A stretch of 64,000 nt of DNA from Lunularia cruciata (taxonomy: Eukaryota; Streptophyta; Marchantiopsida; Lunulariales; Lunulariaceae), in assembly GCA_948567375.1 (NCBI GenBank), contig OX419756.1, positions 17,055,001 to 17,119,000 on the forward strand, read 5' to 3'. The translations under genes were made by a program, and so were the position numbers. Of this stretch, positions 57,666 to 64,000 are shown piece after piece (position 1 is the first letter of the stretch; every line of letters starts with the position of its first letter). The notes below the pieces were generated by a model. That model was not told the DNA's origin. It was given only the letters and a program-made list of their open reading frames with translations, and searched no databases.

Positions 57666-58860
57666 AGAATATCAAGAAGCAATTGAGTGGCATGTGATAC
57701 AATTTGCTCGTTATGATGCAATCTTAGGCATGCCTTGGATGGAACAATATAACCCTATGGTAGATTGGAGGAAGAAAGCAATGAGCACCTGCCAATGGGC
57801 GATCATTGGGGTTAGAGAAAAAGCACATAAGCAGAAATTGCCTCTCTATGTCATAGGAACAACAATTATGTATAAGACAAATAGATGTTTCATGGGTTTA
57901 ATAAGACAAGTCTAGAGTGCACAACTCAATGGAAAAATTCTTGGGAAATCGAAGGATGTGGTAAATGAGTTTCAAGATGTCTTCCTAGATGATCTACCCT
58001 CAGGATTACCACCAAAAAGGAAAGTAGATCATAAAATTGAGATACTTCCAAGGAAAACACCTCCTTGTAAGGCCCCATATTGTCTATCACCTCAAGAGTT
58101 GGAGGAGTATAAGGCTCAAATTGAGGATATGCTACAAAAGAGGTTTATCCAACCCAATGTTTCACCATACGGGGCTCCTATCTTGTTTGTGAAGAAGAAG
58201 GATGGTACAATGTGCATGTCCTTTGACTATTGGGGCCTCAATCAACAAACAATGAAGAAAAAATATCCTTTACCCTGCATGGACTATCTGTTTGATCAAC
58301 TCAATGGAGCAAGACACTTCACCAAAATGGACTTGCAGAGCAATTAGAATCAAATCTGGATTGCAGAGGAAGATGTATATAAAATTGACTTTCAAACCAA
58401 GTATGTGCACTTTGAGTACCTTGTGATTCCATTCGACCTCACCAATGCACCTGCCACTTTCATTAGTCTGATGAATGATATATTTTGGCCATATTTGGAT
58501 AAGTCTGTTATCATTTTCCTATATGATATCTTAGTATACAGTAGGACAATAACGGAACACAAACATCATCTACAAGAAGTCTTCTAGATTCTAAGATAGA
58601 ATCACTTGTATGCCAAAATCTCAAACTGCAAGTTTTGCAAGTCTGAAATAGACTACTTGGGGCGTAGAGTAAGGGCAAAGGGTATCCAAGTATTAACAAA
58701 TAAAATAGAGTTCATTAAAAAATGGAGTGCTCTAGAACATCAGATTCAACTCAAGAGCTTCTTGGGGTTGACGGGGTTCTATCGTCGGTTTGTCAAGGAC
58801 TTCTCCAAGGTAGCACAACCTTTAACAACACTACTTGGTAAGGAGAAGAAGTAGACATGG
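57666..58860 (+). pseudogene. Element B protease end and reverse transcriptase
   Basis: Protease resumes with YDAILGMPWMEQYNP (about 57710-57755). RT frame 57958-58347 ([46 protein letters not shown]) and 58405-58587, where the catalytic motif reads FLYDILVYS: the first Asp is Tyr. The thumb at 58606-58854 (YLGRRVRAKGIQV, GLTGFYRRFVKDFSK). The RT is dead by motif. Confidence 0.87.
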
Positions 58861-60350
58861 AGAACCGCATAAGAGTTGGCTTTTCAAGAATTGAAAGACG
58901 CCTTGCTACATGCACCAATCTTGGAATAGTATAACTCAAAATGTCCAATCAAACTAGCAATTGATGCATTAGGCGTAGCAATAGGGGCAATCCTACAACA
59001 GGAATGGCATGATGGGTGGCATCTAATTGCATACTTCTCTTGAAAGCTATTATTGGAAAAATGCAATTATCATACCACAAAGCAAGAAGAACTGGCCATT
59101 GTCCTTGCAACCAAGCATTGGAAACACTATCTTAGCAAGAAGGCATTTTTAGTGGAGACAGACCATAAATCTCAAGTCTACCTCAAGACAAAAAAAGGTC
59201 TATCTTGTCATCAGATTTGGTGGGCAGAGTGGCAACAACAATTCAACATGACAATCACCTATGTGGAAGGCAAGAAGTAACTTGTAGATGCATTCACTAG
59301 AATGCTAATGACAAACAATTTGGTGGTAGGTATCAAGATGAACCTTGAATTTTGGCCAAAGCTTCTAGTTGCTACAAAAATAGGTCCTTAGATTGTAGGA
59401 GCTCAACCATCCAAAGGCATCACTAACAACCAAGGACTCATTTTTTGTGATGGTAAATTATGGATCCTAAATGCCCCAAAATTATGCACCACCATCTTAG
59501 CAAAATGTCATGATTCTGCTATTGCAGGTCATGTCAGAGTGGACAAGACCTTAGATGCAGTCCAACGCCATGACTTTTGGCCCAAGATGAGCAATGATGT
59601 GATGGAATATATTTAGAGTTGCCTACTTTTTCAATAGAACAAAACCTCTAATCAAGCTCATGCAGGACTCTTGCAATCCCTTCCTACTCCTACGCAACGT
59701 TGGGAACATGTGAGTATGGATCTTGTTTGTGAACTACCTCAGGCCCAAGCCCAAGACTACCTCAAGATTTGACTCCATTGTAGTATTTGTTGATTAACTC
59801 AACAAAATGATCATGTACGCCCTACCACCAAAGAGGTGACGGTTCCACAACTAGCTTAGTTGTATTTAGAGATCATCTTCTCTCACCATGGCTTGTCTCA
59901 AGTGCTCATCATCAATAGAGGCACTCAATTTACTAGTCTATTTTGGAGAATACTCTTTGGTGTCTTCAAAACCAAATTGGCCATGTCCCTAGCTTACTAT
60001 CCACAGACTGATGGCCAAACAGAGCGGGCTAATTGCACCATTGAAGATATGCTTCGGTGCTTTACCTTAGATGAGCAAGACAGGTGGAACACTTTACTTC
60101 CATTGGTGGAATTTGCCTAGAAAAATCCAATAAATGCCTCCACCCAAGTCATACCATTCTTCCTCATGTATGGCGAGCATTGTTTCACACCTTCAAGCTT
60201 GATGAAGATCCGTCCGGTGACTACTAAGGTTGATGCTGTCAACTCTTTTGTTTTGAGAATCCAACAAGGCGTGGAGAATGCTAAAAACATGTTGCAGATT
60301 GCTAAAGATTGACAAAAGCAATATGCCAATGCACACCATAGGCACATGGA
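58861..60350 (+). pseudogene. Element B RNase H and integrase
   Basis: RNase H at 58940-59280 (KQEELAIVLATKHWKHYL, ETDHKSQVYL). Integrase zinc region about 59510-59640, core WEHVSMDLVCELP (first Asp), VLIINRGTQFTSLFW (second Asp now Asn) and TDGQTERANCTIEDML (Glu, about 60010). Several TAG/TGA stops. Confidence 0.85.
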
Positions 60351-60802
60351 GTTCTAGGTGGGAGATCAAGTTTGGCTGTTGACAACCAACCTCACATTAG
60401 TTGGCCCTTGCCAGCTTAGACCTCGCATTATTGAGCCTTTTCCCATTCTTCGTCAAATTGGTGTTGTGGCCTATCACCTCAAGCTACCACTACACATGAA
60501 GATCCATCCAATGTTCTATGTCTCCCTCCTACATAGATATGCGCCCCAATCAGACCACTGTCCCTCCATACAAGACATTCAACCTTGCCTGACACTCATT
60601 GATGGCACAGGAATACAAAGTTGAACGCATTCTCCAAAAAAGCATCCATGGGACTCATCACCCGTGTGTGGAATATCTCACAAAATGGAAAGGTTACCCA
60701 CTATATGAGGCAACATGGGAGCCAGCAGCCAACTTCACCCACACACAAGTGTTAGTAAAATCTTTTGAGCAGCAGCTTTGCAACGAGGACGTTACGTCTT
60801 AA
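60351..60802 (+). pseudogene. Element B integrase C-terminus and chromodomain
   Basis: 60358-60624 holds GDQVWLLTTNL and a GPY/F-like module (RPRIIEPFPILRQIGVVAYHL). A chromodomain of about 55 residues lies in the 60599-60802 frame (YKVERILQKS, EYLTKWKGYPLYEATWEP). The GGAGGG purine tract at 60804-60815 precedes the 3' LTR. Confidence 0.87.
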
Positions 60803-60815
60803 AAGGAGGGAAGTT

Positions 60816-61515
60816 TGTAATACCAATAGCTAGACACAAGATCTTGAGATGAAATTTGGTTGGGTAACATTGGTAAGGATGTTATACATGAGGGACTAAG
60901 TAGATAAGCTAAAGGTATCACCAAAAGAGTGCCTCTACAAATAGATCAAAAATCAAAACATGCTTGGAAACTTTAGAATCAATAGCTAGGCATATAATCT
61001 AGAGGTGGAACTTGGGGTGATGACATCTGGAAGGATGTAACACATGGTGGAGAACATAGATCAGATAGGGGTATCACCAAAAGAGCACTTGTACTAATAG
61101 GGCAGAAACCAAAAATAGCCTAAGAACTTTAAAGCCATTTTTGGAGGCCTAAACGGATGAATTAGGCCTTGGAAATGGGAAAATATTCCTTCCCCTTGGG
61201 ATGATCAGGGCTTGCTTTCTCCTCCCATCATTTGTCTCATCAAGAGCTTTCCAATGGTACCTTATCCATGCGATTTAGAGCTTCCTACAAGAAGATTCCC
61301 TAAATATTCCCTTTGGTCAAACCCATTTGAGCAATTAGATAGGACAAGGACTGACATGTCACCCATCCAAACAACTAATCCAAGGATGGAACTTCCTTGA
61401 GGAGATCCTCTTTGCTATATAATAAAGAGAAGGTGCTCCTTTGGGAGATCGGAGGATTGAGTGTGAAATCTGTGTTTTCTCTCTTGAATATTTCTCTTGT
61501 CCTCGGAGTATTACA
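60816..61515 (+). repeat. 3' LTR of element B
   Basis: 700 bp, TGTAATACC...TATTACA. It has the TATATAATAAAGAGAAGG promoter-like stretch at about 61415. Followed by CTTGG, the counterpart of CTTAG at 39739. Confidence 0.92.
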
Positions 61516-63333
61516 CTTGGCCATGATTCACAAAATAAGAGACAACCTAGGCTAGAATATTAAGGAAGAATGTATTTGCATGGATGAAAGTGCATTTGCA
61601 GAAGGTGCTTGAGCCCATGCTTGAATGCCCTCACAATGGAATGACCATAGACACCACATGGACTTGTCCCAAAGATATAATCTATGAGGAATCAATGCGT
61701 CATTCAATGAGAAGAAATTGAGCAATGGTATTGTGTTATAATTTTTGTAACCAATGAAAAATTAGTTTATTGTTGTTTATATCCATATTATTGGAGTAGA
61801 TTGTATGATGGATCCCATGGTTAAGCTATTGCCATGTGAGCAATTCATGTACATTTAAGTGATTAGCCATGTGGATTGTGATCTTGTCCTTTTTTAGGGC
61901 CTTTATATATATAGATTGTGGAGACTTGATGAAGTAAGGGGAAAAAAGAGTGTTTAGTCTTAAGAGTCTTGAGTGGGAAGAGGATGTTGGGGAGTGAGAG
62001 TTATAGTAAAGTGCGGAAAATAGAGTGCAAGAAGAAGATGTTTTGTACTCTTGATTTGCCACTCCCAAATCCTTTTCTTTTCAAGCTTTAGATTTTGCTT
62101 TGTGATCACTTTCAAGCTTGAACAATAGCACATTTTGGGCTTGGGTTTATGTCATTGATGATAGAAACCTCGGGTCCTATTATCCTTCTTATGATTACTT
62201 AAGAATAGGTCTAGTACTTGATAATTTATGTTCTCTTGTTGAAGGAAATGATTTAATTTCACTCAATGGCTTCTAGGTGGAAATGTGGAGTCCATGGATC
62301 AAAAAGAAAAATTACTAAGTGACACAAGTGCAAGAAGTTGGATCCCAACATGTAAAATTGGGATTTTTTAACACTAGAGGGAGTTATAAAAGGGTATTTG
62401 GGGAGAGAAGACCATAACTAGAGAGAATAGCAAGGCTATGGTCTTGAAATAAGAATCAAGGGATTTGAGTAAACTATGAGTGTAATATGGTTAATTAAAG
62501 CAATGGATGTGGAGTCAAATTCATACCTATGTACACAAATTGGAGTTTTTTAGAATTTTATTATAGCTTTTTGTAGTTATAGCTTTTAGTGGAGTTGGAA
62601 GGTAGAAAAAATGTTTGTTATGTTGAGCCCAAGAAATTTCAAGCTTGAGTCAAATCTCAAATTCAAGTTGATTAATTGAAGTTGGAGTATTGAAAATCAA
62701 GGTGTTGAGAACAAGATTATGATCCAATTTTTTGTTTTATCAATTCTCAAGTTCTAGTTCAAATCAGCCTTTGAAAATTTTGTGTTTTGTTGGTAGTTAG
62801 ATCTTGTATCTCTATTCAAAGATATCATATGACTCTTGAAATAGAGAATTCAAGGTAGATTAACTTCAAATTCACTCATGTATACTTTGGTTTGTAGAGC
62901 TCAAAAGTTAGCCCAACTTAGGAATTGTTTCATATTTAGGGATTGGAGTTGGATTAAGCCATTAAAATTTATAGAGTTTTAGAAAAAAAGTATAAATAGC
63001 TACTATATAAAATTTGGTTGCCTTAAGATTTATAAGTAGTGAAATCTGGTGCAACAAACTCTCTTAGAAATACTATCATAAGCTCAAAGCAATCCTATAT
63101 CCAACAATTGAGTGAACTACAATGGAATGTCAAATCTCCAATTTGAAGTCAAGAGTGAAGAGATTGTAAATTGTTCTAAACTTTCTAAACTTTCTAAACT
63201 CTTCACTATTATTTTGCATGAATTATTTATCAGACCAAAATTCGGCCAAAAATTCTGCAAGAATCTAGACTTGAGCCTCTCTTAGGGTTTCAAATTAGAG
63301 TTAGAGTTACAAAAATATGGCCAAGTTTGTGAT
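61516..63333. other. AT-rich flank of element B, no gene recognised
   Basis: No ORF longer than 80 codons. TTTATATATATAGA at about 61900 is TATA-like but has no recognised gene or LTR around it. Confidence 0.5.
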
Positions 63334-64000
63334 TGTAATACTCCAAGGACAAGAGAAGAGAGAAAACACAGATTTCACACTCAATCATCCGATGCTCCAA
63401 AGGAGCACCTTCTCTTTATTATATAGACAAAGAGGATCTCCTCCAAGGAAGCTCCACCATAGGATTAGGCATATAGATAAGTGACATGTCAGCAAGCTCC
63501 ACCCTTGGATGACTTATTTGGATGGGCAACATGTAGATCCTTATCCTTTCTGGTTGGTCAAACAAGCTTTGACCAGAGGGAATATTTTAGGGAATCTTCT
63601 TGTAGGAATCTCAGCACGTGAGTGAGATACTATTGGAAAGCTCTCGATGAGACCAAGCAAGTGGGAGGCAAGGCCAGCCTTTCCTCTTTTGGGCAAAGGG
63701 AGGAAGAAAATGTGCACATTTTTGAGGCCTAATTCATCCATTTAGGACTTTGAAATTGCCTTCAAAGATTTTAGGCAAATTTTGGTTACTACTCTATTAG
63801 TAAAAGTCCTCATTTGGTGATACTTCTTTTTGATCTATTTAGTCCATCGTATGTAACATCCTTCCAAATGTCACCAAACCAATTCTCACCTTTAAATCAA
63901 ATGTTTAGCTATTGGTTATAAGGTTTTCAAGTTTATTTTGGTTTCTGCCCTATTAGTGGAAGTACTATTTTGGTGATACTTCTACCTGATCTATTTTTTC
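63334..64000 (-). repeat. Family-B LTR, minus orientation, running off the window
   Basis: Begins TGTAATACTCC (LTR 3' end in reverse) and matches the family-B LTR through to about 63920. There the expected end is replaced by a second copy of the GCCCTATTAGTGGAAGTA stretch, so either two LTR copies are joined or a local duplication occurred. The right boundary is outside the window. Confidence 0.8.

Larger units (their letters stand above)
39744..61515 (+). mobile_element. Element B: Ty3/gypsy chromovirus, host of the nested stack
   Basis: 5' LTR 39744-40485, PBS-like site, gag (split by A2), protease (split by the 48053-57657 element), RT, RNase H, integrase, chromodomain, PPT and 3' LTR 60816-61515. 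Flanks CTTAG (39739-39743) and CTTGG (61516-61520) are a 5-bp target duplication with one transition. Removing the nested elements leaves about 6.6 kb, a normal size. The inner frames rejoin exactly at both nested insertion sites. Catalytic residues are lost in protease, RT and integrase, so it is dead. Confidence 0.9.

Overview
The window looks like nuclear DNA of a streptophyte, most likely a non-seed land plant or a charophyte relative. The grounds are a plant-type FSP1/AIF-like oxidoreductase, an ankyrin-repeat protein gene, initiator-Met-primed Ty3/gypsy chromoviruses and AT-rich intergenic DNA. The species cannot be fixed from the sequence alone.

Layout. From 1 to about 12.3 kb lies the gene-bearing part: an ankyrin-repeat ORF (3480-5348, minus), a weak possible exon set near 8 kb (minus) and an intact single-exon FSP1/AIF-like gene (10957-12030, minus). 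From 12.3 to 20 kb the DNA is AT-rich, with several local duplications and a decayed polyprotein fragment with a zinc-binding motif and an endonuclease-like domain (14.2-15.3 kb), flanked by long inverted repeats. From 20 kb to the end the window is almost entirely transposable elements. Family A chromoviruses: A1 at 24596-30921 (minus, TSD CTAAA) and A2 at 41484-47054 (plus), both with heat-shock-element-rich LTRs. Family B chromovirus: 39744-61515 (plus), with further LTR copies at 19.8, 31.3, 56.5 and 63.3 kb. An unclassified repeated gene family, marked by a conserved YKDL block, lies at 22-23 kb and 31.8-37.3 kb.

Family B is the outer shell of a nested stack. Its gag is interrupted by element A2. 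Its protease is interrupted by a terminal-inverted-repeat element (48053-57657, 8-bp TSD TTTGTAGG). That element in turn contains a solo family-B LTR and the most interesting object here, a Ty3/gypsy-type retrotransposon at 48245-56419.

The 48245-56419 element carries a C5-cytosine DNA methyltransferase between its gag-like region and its reverse transcriptase. Behind the integrase it has a C-terminal PHD finger where chromoviruses have a chromodomain. One element therefore coded for a DNA-methylation writer and a putative histone-tail reader next to RT, RNase H and integrase. The copy is dead: 12 of 14 in-frame stops counted are TAG, as expected if methylated cytosines decayed. A 108-bp repeat on both sides of its 3' LTR suggests insertion of a circularly permuted (two-LTR circle) form. 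Retrotransposon-borne DNMTs are known from dinoflagellates and charophytes (de Mendoza and colleagues, 2018). The combination with a PHD finger in this context is worth following up.
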